This document shows positions 43,353 to 51,732 of a DNA stretch of 64,000 bases, piece by piece (positions within the stretch are counted from its first letter, which is position 1; the number at the start of each line of letters is the position of its first letter). Source of the stretch: Parabacteroides sp. TM07-1AC (GTDB lineage Bacteria; Bacteroidota; Bacteroidia; Bacteroidales; Tannerellaceae); assembly GCF_003480915.1 (NCBI RefSeq), contig NZ_QUKD01000004.1, forward strand, positions 215,230 through 279,229, read 5' to 3'. The translations under genes and the position numbers were made by a program. The notes under the pieces are model-generated. The model was given only the letters and a program-made list of their open reading frames with translations, was not told the DNA's origin and made no database searches.

Positions 43353-45569
43353 ATGAGGCACTTTTCTTTATTGGCGGTCTCCTTGCTGGCTTTAATGGCC
43401 TGCACGTCAGAGAAACAACAGGAGATTGATTATGCGCAGTATGTAAATCCTATGATCGGTACGGATTTTACCGGAAATACTTATCCGGGAGCACAGGCTC
43501 CTTTCGGTATGGTGCAGTTAAGTCCTGATAACGGATTACCCGGATGGGACCGTATCTCCGGTTATTTTTATCCGGATACGACCATAGCCGGTTTTAGTCA
43601 CACGCATCTTTCCGGTACAGGAGCTGGTGATTTGTATGATATCTCTTTTATGCCGGTGACACGTCCGTATAAAGAAGCTGAAGCGCCGTTAGGCATTTAT
43701 TCTACTTTTTCTCATAATGATGAGGCTGCTTCTGCTGGGTATTACCGGGTATTGTTGAAAGACTATAATATTAATGTAGAGCTGACAGCTACCGAACGAT
43801 GTGGTATCCAGCGTTATACTTTTCCGAAGGCGGAAGCCTCCGTTTTCCTGAATCTGAAAAAAGCGATGAACTGGGATTTCACACTCGATTCTTATATAGA
43901 AGTAGTCGACTCGGTGACGATCCGCGGATATCGTTTTTCACAGGGCTGGTCGCCTGACCAGCATGTCTATTTCCAGACCCGTTTCTCTAAACCTTTTGCA
44001 GGGTATCATATGGATACGACGGCTATTATAACCAAAGATAAGGGACGTATCGGCACAGCGTATATAGCACGTTTTGATTTTAATACGGAGAAAGATGAAG
44101 AGATTCTGGTGAATACGGCCATTTCCGGTGTCAGTATGGAAGGTGCTGCTAAGAATCTGCAGGCAGAAGCTCCTCTGAATGATTTCGATAAGTATCATAA
44201 AGAGGCGGTTGCCCGTTGGAACAAGGAACTGTCGAAGATCGAAGTCAATGGGAATAATACGGACGATTTGGTTAAATTTTATACGGCTATGTACCATACT
44301 ATGATTGCTCCGACCATTTTCAGTGATGTGGACGGCTCTTATTATGGACCGGATAACCAGATTCATAAGACGAATGGTGGCGACAATTACTCTACATTCT
44401 CTTTATGGGATACTTTCCGTGCTGCTCATCCGCTTTATACGTATACGGACCCGGAACGGGTAAATGATATGGTTCAGGGTTTCCTGAATTTCTTTGATCA
44501 GAACGGTGCGCTTCCCTTGTGGAATTTGTATGGACATGAAACAAATATGATGATCGGTTACCATGCGGTACCTGTTATCGTGGATGCTTATCTGAAAGGA
44601 ATCGGTAATTTTAATCCGGAAAAGGCATTGCAGGCTTGTATAGCAACGGCGAACCGGGACGATTACCGCGGTATCGGATTGTATAAGAAATTAGGTTATG
44701 TTCCGGCATTCAGTGATCCGGAGAAATGGGAAAACTGGTCGTTGTCCAAAACGCTTGAATATGCTTATGACGATTATTGTATCGCCCGTATGGCAGAAAA
44801 GATGGGCAAGAAGGATATTGCCGATGAGTTTTACAAACGTGCGCAGAATTACCGGAATGTCTATAATAAGGAAACGACCTTTATGCAGCCTCGTGATGAA
44901 AAAGGAAACTTTGTCACTCCGTTCGATGCCAAGGAATATACGGAAGATATTTGTGAGAGTAATGCCTGGCAGTATTTTTGGTATGTGCCGCAGGATTTGG
45001 ATGGTCTGATCGGCCTGCTGGGGAGCAAGGAACGTTTTACAGAAAAGCTGGATAGCATGTTCACTTATGCACCGGATGCAAAAGAAGATTTGCCAATCTT
45101 CAGTACGGGTATGATCGGGCAGTATGCACATGGTAATGAGCCGAGCCATCATGTAATCTATCTCTATAACAAGGTAGACCAGCCCTGGAAGACTCAGAAA
45201 TATGTAGCTCAGGTATTGCACGACCTGTATCTGAATGCCCCGGATGGTATCTGTGGTAACGAAGATTGCGGACAGATGTCTGCCTGGTTTGTATTCAGCG
45301 CAATGGGCTTCTATCCGGTCGATCCGGTGAGCGGCCAGTATGAGATCGGTACACCTTTATTCCCGGAAGTGAAAATGAATTTGGCAGATGGTAAAGTGTT
45401 TACAATCCTGGCTCCGGGTGTGGATGCAGAAAATATTTATATCCAATCGGTTCAGTTGAACGGCAAACCTTATGATAAGAGTTATATCACCCACGAACAG
45501 ATCATGAGCGGTGCAACGCTTGAATTTGAAATGGGCAGCCAGCCGGGACCGGTTTGGTATAAGAAATAA
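43353..45569 (+). CDS. GH92 family alpha-mannosidase lipoprotein
   Basis: A 738-residue lipoprotein (lipobox LMAC, Cys17). The GH92 signature is clear: YVNPMIGTDFTGNTYPGAQAPFGMVQLSPDNG, SGYFYPDTTIAGFSHTHLSGTGAGDLYDI, GDNYSTFSLWDTFRAAHPLYT, NLYGHETNMMIGYHAVPVIVDAYLKG and GNEDCGQMSAWFVFSAMGFYPVDPVSGQY. These are Ca-dependent, inverting exo-alpha-mannosidases, mostly alpha-1,2 or alpha-1,3 on host N-glycans or yeast mannan; the linkage cannot be told here. N-terminal beta-sandwich and C-terminal (alpha/alpha)6 barrel are of normal length. It has its own promoter and terminator and no SusC/D nearby. Confidence 0.96.
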   Translation: MRHFSLLAVSLLALMACTSEKQQEIDYAQYVNPMIGTDFTGNTYPGAQAPFGMVQLSPDNGLPGWDRISGYFYPDTTIAGFSHTHLSGTGAGDLYDISFMPVTRPYKEAEAPLGIYSTFSHNDEAASAGYYRVLLKDYNINVELTATERCGIQRYTFPKAEASVFLNLKKAMNWDFTLDSYIEVVDSVTIRGYRFSQGWSPDQHVYFQTRFSKPFAGYHMDTTAIITKDKGRIGTAYIARFDFNTEKDEEILVNTAISGVSMEGAAKNLQAEAPLNDFDKYHKEAVARWNKELSKIEVNGNNTDDLVKFYTAMYHTMIAPTIFSDVDGSYYGPDNQIHKTNGGDNYSTFSLWDTFRAAHPLYTYTDPERVNDMVQGFLNFFDQNGALPLWNLYGHETNMMIGYHAVPVIVDAYLKGIGNFNPEKALQACIATANRDDYRGIGLYKKLGYVPAFSDPEKWENWSLSKTLEYAYDDYCIARMAEKMGKKDIADEFYKRAQNYRNVYNKETTFMQPRDEKGNFVTPFDAKEYTEDICESNAWQYFWYVPQDLDGLIGLLGSKERFTEKLDSMFTYAPDAKEDLPIFSTGMIGQYAHGNEPSHHVIYLYNKVDQPWKTQKYVAQVLHDLYLNAPDGICGNEDCGQMSAWFVFSAMGFYPVDPVSGQYEIGTPLFPEVKMNLADGKVFTILAPGVDAENIYIQSVQLNGKPYDKSYITHEQIMSGATLEFEMGSQPGPVWYKK

Positions 45570-45588
45570 ATATCTTTTATAGAAAGAA

Positions 45589-45625
45589 AATAGCCCCTGA
45601 GTCCTGCGATTCGGGGGCTATTGTT
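45589..45625 (+). terminator. Terminator of the GH92 gene
   Basis: AATAGCCCC (45589-45597) pairs with GGGGCTATT (45614-45622), followed by GTTTT. Confidence 0.85.
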
Positions 45626-45645
45626 TTATGGAAATGATGATTCGA

Positions 45646-45676
45646 TTGTGCGGATTACAGCTTATTTGTATTTTTG
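45646..45676 (+). promoter_or_regulatory. Promoter of the isoaspartyl peptidase gene
   Basis: TATTTTTG (45669-45676) with a partial -33 box (TTG at 45646-45648) at about 20 bases. The predicted transcript start near 45683 supports the ATG at 45708 rather than the upstream frame opening at 45621. Confidence 0.6.
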
Positions 45677-45707
45677 TCGGAAACTATCATTTAATCTATT
45701 GTACGAT

Positions 45708-46706
45708 ATGTTTAAGAATTTATCTTATTTGATTATTTTGCTATTTAGTGCAGCCACTAGCTTACAGGCTGAAGAACGTGAATATGTGATTGTAGTGCAC
45801 GGTGGTGCCGGAAACGTTGGCAAGCTGGAAAACGATCCGGGACGTTCCGCTCAGTATTATGCGGCGCTCGATTCGGCTCTGACTATTGGCGACCAAATCC
45901 TTTCTGCCGGAGGGGAAGGTCCGCAGGCTGTTATGGCGGTAATCAATTATTTTGAAAACAATCCGTTATTCAATGCCGGTAAAGGAGCGACCTGTACGGC
46001 TGAAGGTACATTTGAACTCGATGCTTCCATAATGGAAGGTAAGGATCTTTCTGCCGGAGCCGTTGCCGGAGTAAAGACTGTTAAAAATCCGATCAATGCC
46101 GCATATGCCGTTAAAACACAGACTCCGCATGTCATGTTATCCGGAACCGGAGCAGATGCTTTTGCTGCCAGCCAGGGGTTAGAATTGGTAGATAATATGT
46201 ATTTTGCAACTCCGAAGACCATGGAATGGATCGAAAAGTTGAAGAAGGAAAGTCGTAAGAATGGTACTGTCGGTTGTGTTGTTCTCGATAAACAAGGGAA
46301 TCTGACTGCCGGGACCAGTACCGGAGGAACGTTCAAAAAGAAATGGGGGCGTATCGGTGATTCACCTGTCATCGGAGCCGGCACTTATGCTGATAATAAC
46401 AGTTGTGCCGTTTCCTGTACCGGACATGGCGAGTATTTTATCCGTCATGCCGTGGCTTTCAATCTTTGTGCACGCTATAAATACCTGAAGGAACCTGTTG
46501 AACAGGCGGCAGACTATATCATCCATACGGAATTGAATGTGAATGCTGGTGAGGGTGGTCTTATAGCTGTCGATAAAAACGGGAATATCGCTATGCCGTT
46601 CAATACGACCGGAATGTTCCGAGGCTATTTGTATAAGGAAAAAGGAAAATCGGCGATAGAGAAAAGGATCGGCATTGGTGAGAATATGATCACTCCGGAT
46701 CGTTAG
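45708..46706 (+). CDS. Isoaspartyl peptidase / L-asparaginase (Ntn hydrolase, T2)
   Basis: A 332-residue exported enzyme with signal peptide (NLSYLIILLFSAATSLQA). The precursor cleaves itself before Thr187 (NGTVGCVVLDKQGNLTAGTSTGG), which becomes the nucleophile. VVHGGAGN at the start, NAGKGATCTAEGTFELDASIMEG, GRIGDSPVIGAGTYAD and CTGHGEYFIRH are family motifs. The STGG and TGHGE pattern favours the isoaspartyl-peptidase/asparaginase branch over glycosylasparaginase. It would hydrolyse isoaspartyl dipeptides and asparagine in the periplasm. It follows the GH92 gene but has its own promoter. Confidence 0.93.
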   Translation: MFKNLSYLIILLFSAATSLQAEEREYVIVVHGGAGNVGKLENDPGRSAQYYAALDSALTIGDQILSAGGEGPQAVMAVINYFENNPLFNAGKGATCTAEGTFELDASIMEGKDLSAGAVAGVKTVKNPINAAYAVKTQTPHVMLSGTGADAFAASQGLELVDNMYFATPKTMEWIEKLKKESRKNGTVGCVVLDKQGNLTAGTSTGGTFKKKWGRIGDSPVIGAGTYADNNSCAVSCTGHGEYFIRHAVAFNLCARYKYLKEPVEQAADYIIHTELNVNAGEGGLIAVDKNGNIAMPFNTTGMFRGYLYKEKGKSAIEKRIGIGENMITPDR

Positions 46707-46732
46707 ACTGTTTTGGTTTATCTTTATATTTA

Positions 46733-46783
46733 AAAACTGCGTTCTTTTCCGTTGTGATACGGTTGGGAACGCAGTTTTTATTA
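46733..46783. terminator. Bidirectional terminator between peptidase and esterase genes
   Basis: AAAAACTGCGTTC (46733-46745) pairs with GAACGCAGTTTTT (46768-46780), a 13-bp stem with A and T runs at its ends; the genes on either side are convergent. Confidence 0.92.
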
Positions 46784-46785
46784 TA

Positions 46786-47649
46786 TTAGTTATTTCTGCG
46801 GAAGGCTCCGCTTACGAATTCCAGTACTTCCGGCAAAGCTGTACGCCAGTACAACCATGTATGGCCACCGCCACGAACACGAAATTCATGTTTCATACCT
46901 TTCTCGCGCATAATCTGGTGAGCCTGGAAATTCCCTTCCAGTAAACCGTCCTGGTCACCACAGTCGATATAATAACGGATACGCGGAAGATTCTCCTTAT
47001 CCAGATCGGAAAGCATTTTCAATACGCTGTTTTTATGCCAGTAGTCGAGTCCCGGACCAAACAGGCGGTTGAACAGGTCTTTGTGTGACTTGGCCTGGCG
47101 TTGCTCCATAACGCTGTCATCGAAAATGGCTGCACTAAGTGGTGCGCAGGCACTGAACATATCCGGATGATGTAAAGAATAGAGGAATGAACCGTATCCG
47201 CCCATGGAAAGACCGGCAATAGCACGGAATTCTTTGTTGCTTCGGGCACGGTAAGTCTTTTCGATATAAGGGATTAACTCTTCAAAAAACATATCCTCAT
47301 AAGGAGCTTTCCCGTCATATTGATTGATATACCAGGTATCCCAGGCGTTCGGCATGACAACGATCATAGGCACAGCCTGATCGCTTTTGATGGCGCGATC
47401 GGTTATTTCCTGCATTTGACCGGTTTGTATCCACATAGTCTCATCATCGGTATAGCCGTGTAACAGGTAAAGTACCGGATAATGGCGGTCTGAAGTGGCA
47501 TAACCATCAGGCAGGTAAATGGAGTAGGAGACTTCTTTTCCCAACTTTTTACTCTGGAACTTCACAGATTCATGAACTGTACTTTGAGCTATTCCTGCAA
47601 AATTAATGCAGAAACATAAAACAAGGAAGAGGATAATCTTGTTTTTCAT
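46786..47649 (-). CDS. Secreted alpha/beta-hydrolase esterase (esterase D / CE1-like)
   Basis: A 287-residue exported hydrolase: signal IILFLVLCFCINFAGIAQ, then YSIYLPDGYATSDRHYPVLYLLHGYTDDETMW (oxyanion region). The nucleophile is Ser148 in IAGLSMGGYGSF, an acid residue sits in DCGDQDGLLEG, and the His in GGGHTWLYWRTALPEVLEF. This is the esterase family that includes feruloyl/acetyl xylan esterase-like CE1 and S-formylglutathione hydrolase relatives; secretion suggests a glycan ester substrate, unproven. Start is ATG 47649; an upstream TTG is ignored. Own promoter at 47698-47705. Confidence 0.88.
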   Translation of the reverse strand: MKNKIILFLVLCFCINFAGIAQSTVHESVKFQSKKLGKEVSYSIYLPDGYATSDRHYPVLYLLHGYTDDETMWIQTGQMQEITDRAIKSDQAVPMIVVMPNAWDTWYINQYDGKAPYEDMFFEELIPYIEKTYRARSNKEFRAIAGLSMGGYGSFLYSLHHPDMFSACAPLSAAIFDDSVMEQRQAKSHKDLFNRLFGPGLDYWHKNSVLKMLSDLDKENLPRIRYYIDCGDQDGLLEGNFQAHQIMREKGMKHEFRVRGGGHTWLYWRTALPEVLEFVSGAFRRNN

Positions 47650-47697
47650 ATGCAAACAGATTTAAGTAAATAGATAGATGTTTTTGTTTATTTCTAG

Positions 47698-47705
47698 CAA
47701 AGTTA
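47698..47705 (-). promoter_or_regulatory. -7 element for the esterase gene
   Basis: Minus-strand TAACTTTGC matches TAnnTTTG, 48 bases before the ATG at 47649. Confidence 0.55.
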
Positions 47706-47747
47706 GGAAAAAGCATTGTCTATACCGGATAAAATCTGAAAAAATAT

Positions 47748-47755
47748 TATTTTTG
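47748..47755 (+). promoter_or_regulatory. -7 element for the antiporter gene
   Basis: TATTTTTG matches TAnnTTTG, 30 bases before the ATG at 47786; divergent from the esterase promoter. Confidence 0.55.
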
Positions 47756-47785
47756 TTAGCTAACTGATTAATCCAAATTGTATAT

Positions 47786-50044
47786 ATGTCGCATTTACCA
47801 GATTTAATTTCAGATCTCGCTTTAATACTCATATCCGCAGGTGTAATAACTTTATTATTTAAATGGCTGAAACAACCGCTCGTATTAGGATACATCGTTG
47901 CCGGATTGTTGGCCGGGCCATACGTTCATATATTTCCTACTGTTGTCGATGTGGAGAATATCAATCTTTGGGCGGAGATGGGAGTTGTCTTTTTACTGTT
48001 TGCCCTGGGGCTTGAGTTTAGTTTTAAAAAACTGATGAATGTGGGTTCGACGGCATTTATTACAGCGATGACAGAGGTAATAACGATGCTGATCGTGGGG
48101 TATCTGGTCGGACATTTATTGGGATGGTCTACTATGAACTCTATATTTCTGGGCGGAATGTTGTCGATGTCGTCTACGACTATTATTATAAAGGCTTTCG
48201 ATGACCTGGGATTGCGAAATCAACGATTTACGGGGATTGTATTTGGAACGTTGGTGGTGGAGGATCTGGTAGCTATTATCATGATGGTGCTGCTGTCGAC
48301 TATGGCTGTGAGCCAGGAGTTTGCCGGAGAGGAGATGGTTGGCAGTATCCTGAAGGTCGCTTTCTTCCTGATCCTTTGGTTTTTGGTAGGAATCTTCGTT
48401 ATTCCGGCTTTGTTGAAAAAGGTGAGAAAACTGATGAATGATGAGACATTGCTGGTAATTGCATTGGGCTTGTGTCTGGGAATGGTGGTGGTAGCAACAA
48501 AAACCGGTTTCTCCGCAGCTCTTGGTGCGTTCATTATGGGATCTATCCTGGCAGAAACAATTGAAGCGGAACGTATCGAGCATATTATCAAACCGGTCAA
48601 AGACCTGTTCGGAGCTATCTTTTTCGTATCGGTGGGCATGCTGGTCGATCCGGCTATCCTGGTGCAGTATGCTTGGCCGGTTATTCTGATAACGCTGGTT
48701 ACTATTGTCGGAAAGGCTTTCTTTTCTTCATTTGGAGTTTTATTGTCCGGTCAACCGTTGAAAACATCCATACAATCGGGGTTTAGTTTGGCACAGATTG
48801 GCGAGTTTGCTTTTATTATTGCAGCTTTGGGTGTCTCGCTGAAGGTTCTCGACGATTTTGTATATCCCATCATTGTTGCAGTATCGGTGATAACAACTTT
48901 TACTACTCCTTATTTTATCCGCCTGTCGGGACCGTTTGCAGAATGGTTGTATAGGGTATTACCGGATAAGGCACGTGATTTTCTGGACCGGTATTCTTCC
49001 GGATCGAAGACGATCAATCATGAGAGTGATTGGCGGAAGCTACTGAAGCTGTATGTCGGAAAGATATTGATCCATTCTGTTTTATTGACAGCTATTCTGT
49101 TGTTGTCTACCCAGGTTATTCATCCGTTGCTGGTAGAAAAGTTTCCGGCTATGGAGATGTGGGGGAGTATTATTATGAGTGTATTGACGCTTCTCCTGAT
49201 GACTCCTTTTCTCTCCGGGTTAGTAGCCAATAAAAACAACTCTCCGAAGTTGTTTATGAGTTTGTGGAAAGATAACAAATATAACCACGGGAAGTTGGTG
49301 GCGCTTGTTCTGTTTAGAGTGTTTGTCGCTATTCTGTTTGTTTCGATTGTATTGATCAAATATTATCATGTGCAGTATGGTATCGGTGCGATCATTGCGG
49401 TGGGAGTCCTGATCTTGATTGTTCTGTTCCGCCGCGATTTGAATCAATATGCAAAACTGGAAGCCCATTTCCTGACTAATCTGAATCGTCGGGAAGAGGT
49501 GGACCGGAAACGGAACCCTTTGAAGAACAGCTTTAATAAGCAGTTGAGTGATAAGGATATTCATTTGGCAGTGGTACCGGTTTCACCTTGTTCTCCCTAT
49601 GCCGGAAAATCGTTGGCGGAATTACCTCTCAGAAAAGACTTTGGAGTGAGTATTGTCGAGATCATTCGGGGTGATTATAAAATTTATATTCCCGGAGGTA
49701 CAGATCATATCTATCCGCAAGATAAGGTTGTTGTGGTTGGAACGGATGAACAGCTGAAAGCGTTTCAGGCGAAGCTGGAAGATCAGGAGAATGGGCATAG
49801 TTGCGGCAATCAACCGGAAGAGATTACCGTCAATTCCTTTATTGTTGATGAGAGTTTCCCTTTCCTCGGACAAAGCATTACACAGTCGAATGTGGGACGT
49901 CGATATAATTGCCTGATCGTAGGTCTTGAACGTAACGGTGACTCACTGATAACACCGGATAACGATACGGTTTTCGAAATGGATGATTTGGTATGGGTTG
50001 TGGGCGACAAGAGTAAGATAGAGGAAATGATAAAAGGAGAATAA
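47786..50044 (+). CDS. CPA2 cation:proton antiporter with two RCK_C domains
   Basis: A 752-residue inner-membrane transporter of the KefB/KefC (CPA2) family. About 12 helices carry the usual motifs: VLGYIVAGLLAGP, FLLFALGLEFSFKKL, GGMLSMSSTTIIIKAF, GTLVVEDLVAIIMM with the ion-binding Asp, and FSLAQIGEFAFIIAALG. An extra membrane module follows (about 415-560). Two C-terminal TrkA-C/RCK_C domains (about 590-665 and 670-752; KSLAELPLRKDFGVSIVEIIRGD, VGRRYNCLIVGLERNGD) are likely regulatory ligand sites. No full NAD-binding TrkA-N domain is present. Probably K+/H+ or Na+/H+ exchange. Confidence 0.92.
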   Translation: MSHLPDLISDLALILISAGVITLLFKWLKQPLVLGYIVAGLLAGPYVHIFPTVVDVENINLWAEMGVVFLLFALGLEFSFKKLMNVGSTAFITAMTEVITMLIVGYLVGHLLGWSTMNSIFLGGMLSMSSTTIIIKAFDDLGLRNQRFTGIVFGTLVVEDLVAIIMMVLLSTMAVSQEFAGEEMVGSILKVAFFLILWFLVGIFVIPALLKKVRKLMNDETLLVIALGLCLGMVVVATKTGFSAALGAFIMGSILAETIEAERIEHIIKPVKDLFGAIFFVSVGMLVDPAILVQYAWPVILITLVTIVGKAFFSSFGVLLSGQPLKTSIQSGFSLAQIGEFAFIIAALGVSLKVLDDFVYPIIVAVSVITTFTTPYFIRLSGPFAEWLYRVLPDKARDFLDRYSSGSKTINHESDWRKLLKLYVGKILIHSVLLTAILLLSTQVIHPLLVEKFPAMEMWGSIIMSVLTLLLMTPFLSGLVANKNNSPKLFMSLWKDNKYNHGKLVALVLFRVFVAILFVSIVLIKYYHVQYGIGAIIAVGVLILIVLFRRDLNQYAKLEAHFLTNLNRREEVDRKRNPLKNSFNKQLSDKDIHLAVVPVSPCSPYAGKSLAELPLRKDFGVSIVEIIRGDYKIYIPGGTDHIYPQDKVVVVGTDEQLKAFQAKLEDQENGHSCGNQPEEITVNSFIVDESFPFLGQSITQSNVGRRYNCLIVGLERNGDSLITPDNDTVFEMDDLVWVVGDKSKIEEMIKGE

Positions 50045-50064
50045 CGAATACCAAAAGAAAGAAA

Positions 50065-50100
50065 AGGGGCAGCCAGCGTAAAGCAGGTTGCCCCTCAATA
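50065..50100. terminator. Terminator between antiporter and SusD genes
   Basis: AGGGGCAGCC (50065-50074) pairs with GGTTGCCCCT (50086-50095) with one G-T pair. The minus-strand side has CTTTTCTTTCTTTT, so it mainly serves the SusD gene. Confidence 0.75.
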
Positions 50101-50116
50101 TTTGTAAGAACTTTAT

Positions 50117-51715
50117 TTATTCTTTATCCCACCATACGCGTGAAGTCATTTTGTCTCCACCATTCATACGGCTGATAGCCTCCTGATAGTTAGCCTCGTT
50201 GTTTTGGCTTTCTGTTACAGGGTACTGGAAACGACGCGGAATGGTTCCGTTCGTTACACAGGTTGAGTAGCCTTTATTTACTGGGGTTAATACCGGGTAA
50301 CCCGAACGACGCCAATTAGCAAATGTTTCATATTCATCACAAAAAGTCGTGATATAATATTGTGTGTTGATTTGCTCAAGAGCTTTGGACTGATCAAAAG
50401 GATTATCAGCCAAATATTTATCGATAGCCTCGGCATTCAGATATCGATTGTAAGAACTTTCAGCAGCGGAGTAGAAAGAGAACTGTTGCATGGCAGATCT
50501 TACACCTGCTTCATAATAATCTTTAGCACTCCCAGAAATCCAGCCTCGGTAAGCTGCTTCGGCCAGTAATAGCAGATTTTCGGTATAAGTCAGCAACATT
50601 GTCGGAGCATCTGGCCGTGCATAGGTCTGACGATTCGGTAAAGAATAGTAGGATCTCCAGTTTGTGCCCGGATAGCCAGGAGCATTAGACAAATCCCATT
50701 TTTCTCCTTTTACATCATAGCCAATCGGCAAACCGACCTGTTTGGACGGGTCATTATCTCCGAAATCAAAATCACCCTGCCATTTTTCAGACGGAGTAGT
50801 ACAAACTGTTGCGATTAACGGCAAACGAGGGTCATTAGAGTTTTTCAACATGTTGATAAAGAATTCGCTCAGATAAAATGCTTGTGGATCTTCATGACTC
50901 AGCACTTTTCCATAAGGTTCGGCTGAATCGTCAGTAACCAGGCCGTCTGAATGTTTTACCATTGCATTATCAGCTGCACTCTCAAACAAGCCGTTGGCAA
51001 TAGCTTTTTTTACCCATGTTTCGGCTGTCCCCGGGTCTACCTTTGTTAAGCGCATGGCCAGACGTAACATCAAAGAGTTGGCAAATTTTTTCCATTTAGT
51101 AACATCTCCACCATAAACTAGATCTTCATTTTTTACTGTTGTGGCTGCGGATGTACTTAAGGCTGCCTGGGCTTCGTCTAACTCTTTAAATAAATCATTG
51201 TAAATCGCCTGCTGTGTATCGTATTTAGGATATCCGACACCTTCTATTCCTTTGGAGGCATCGAAATAAGGAACATCACCATACAAGTCAGTCATGCGAT
51301 GGAACATAAATGCACGTATGATACGGCACATTTGATATTCATTCTGATATTCAGGCCTTTCTTTCCATTCCTGCATTACCAGATAGACATTGCGGATAGC
51401 AGCTCTATCGCCGCTGTAATATCCATCCCAGTAAGCGGCATTATATCCATCCGAATAAGCATAGAATGTACCATAATCCCAGTCTACAGAGGTAGTATGT
51501 TGTAACATACTTGCACTATAGATCATACCGTTACGCCAGACATCCCAGTCTGAACCGCAAGCTTGTGACATGACTTGTGTAAATACCAGTTTAAAATCCA
51601 GGATAGACGGGGTCATCTGTTCAGGATCGTTGTTTACGTCTCCAAAATCGCTACAACTTGTTGCGCCTGTCATTAAAGAAAATGCCGCCGCAGCATATAA
51701 TATTGCTTTTTTCAT
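50117..51715 (-). CDS. SusD/RagB-family outer-membrane lipoprotein (SusD_2 type)
   Basis: A 532-residue surface lipoprotein (lipobox ATSC, Cys21). It opens CSDFGDVNNDPEQMTPSILDFKLVFTQVMSQ, the style of the SusD_2 branch, and has CRIIRAFMFHRMTDLYGDVPYFDASKGIEG and TMLLTYTENLLLLAEAAYRGW as TPR-like helices. The C-terminal YETFANWRRSGYPVLTPVNKG is also family-typical. It is the glycan or nutrient binding partner of the SusC transporter 17 bases upstream. SusD_2 proteins serve varied nutrients, so the substrate remains open. Confidence 0.95.
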   Translation of the reverse strand: MKKAILYAAAAFSLMTGATSCSDFGDVNNDPEQMTPSILDFKLVFTQVMSQACGSDWDVWRNGMIYSASMLQHTTSVDWDYGTFYAYSDGYNAAYWDGYYSGDRAAIRNVYLVMQEWKERPEYQNEYQMCRIIRAFMFHRMTDLYGDVPYFDASKGIEGVGYPKYDTQQAIYNDLFKELDEAQAALSTSAATTVKNEDLVYGGDVTKWKKFANSLMLRLAMRLTKVDPGTAETWVKKAIANGLFESAADNAMVKHSDGLVTDDSAEPYGKVLSHEDPQAFYLSEFFINMLKNSNDPRLPLIATVCTTPSEKWQGDFDFGDNDPSKQVGLPIGYDVKGEKWDLSNAPGYPGTNWRSYYSLPNRQTYARPDAPTMLLTYTENLLLLAEAAYRGWISGSAKDYYEAGVRSAMQQFSFYSAAESSYNRYLNAEAIDKYLADNPFDQSKALEQINTQYYITTFCDEYETFANWRRSGYPVLTPVNKGYSTCVTNGTIPRRFQYPVTESQNNEANYQEAISRMNGGDKMTSRVWWDKE

Positions 51716-51732
51716 ATTACCAATGCATTAAA

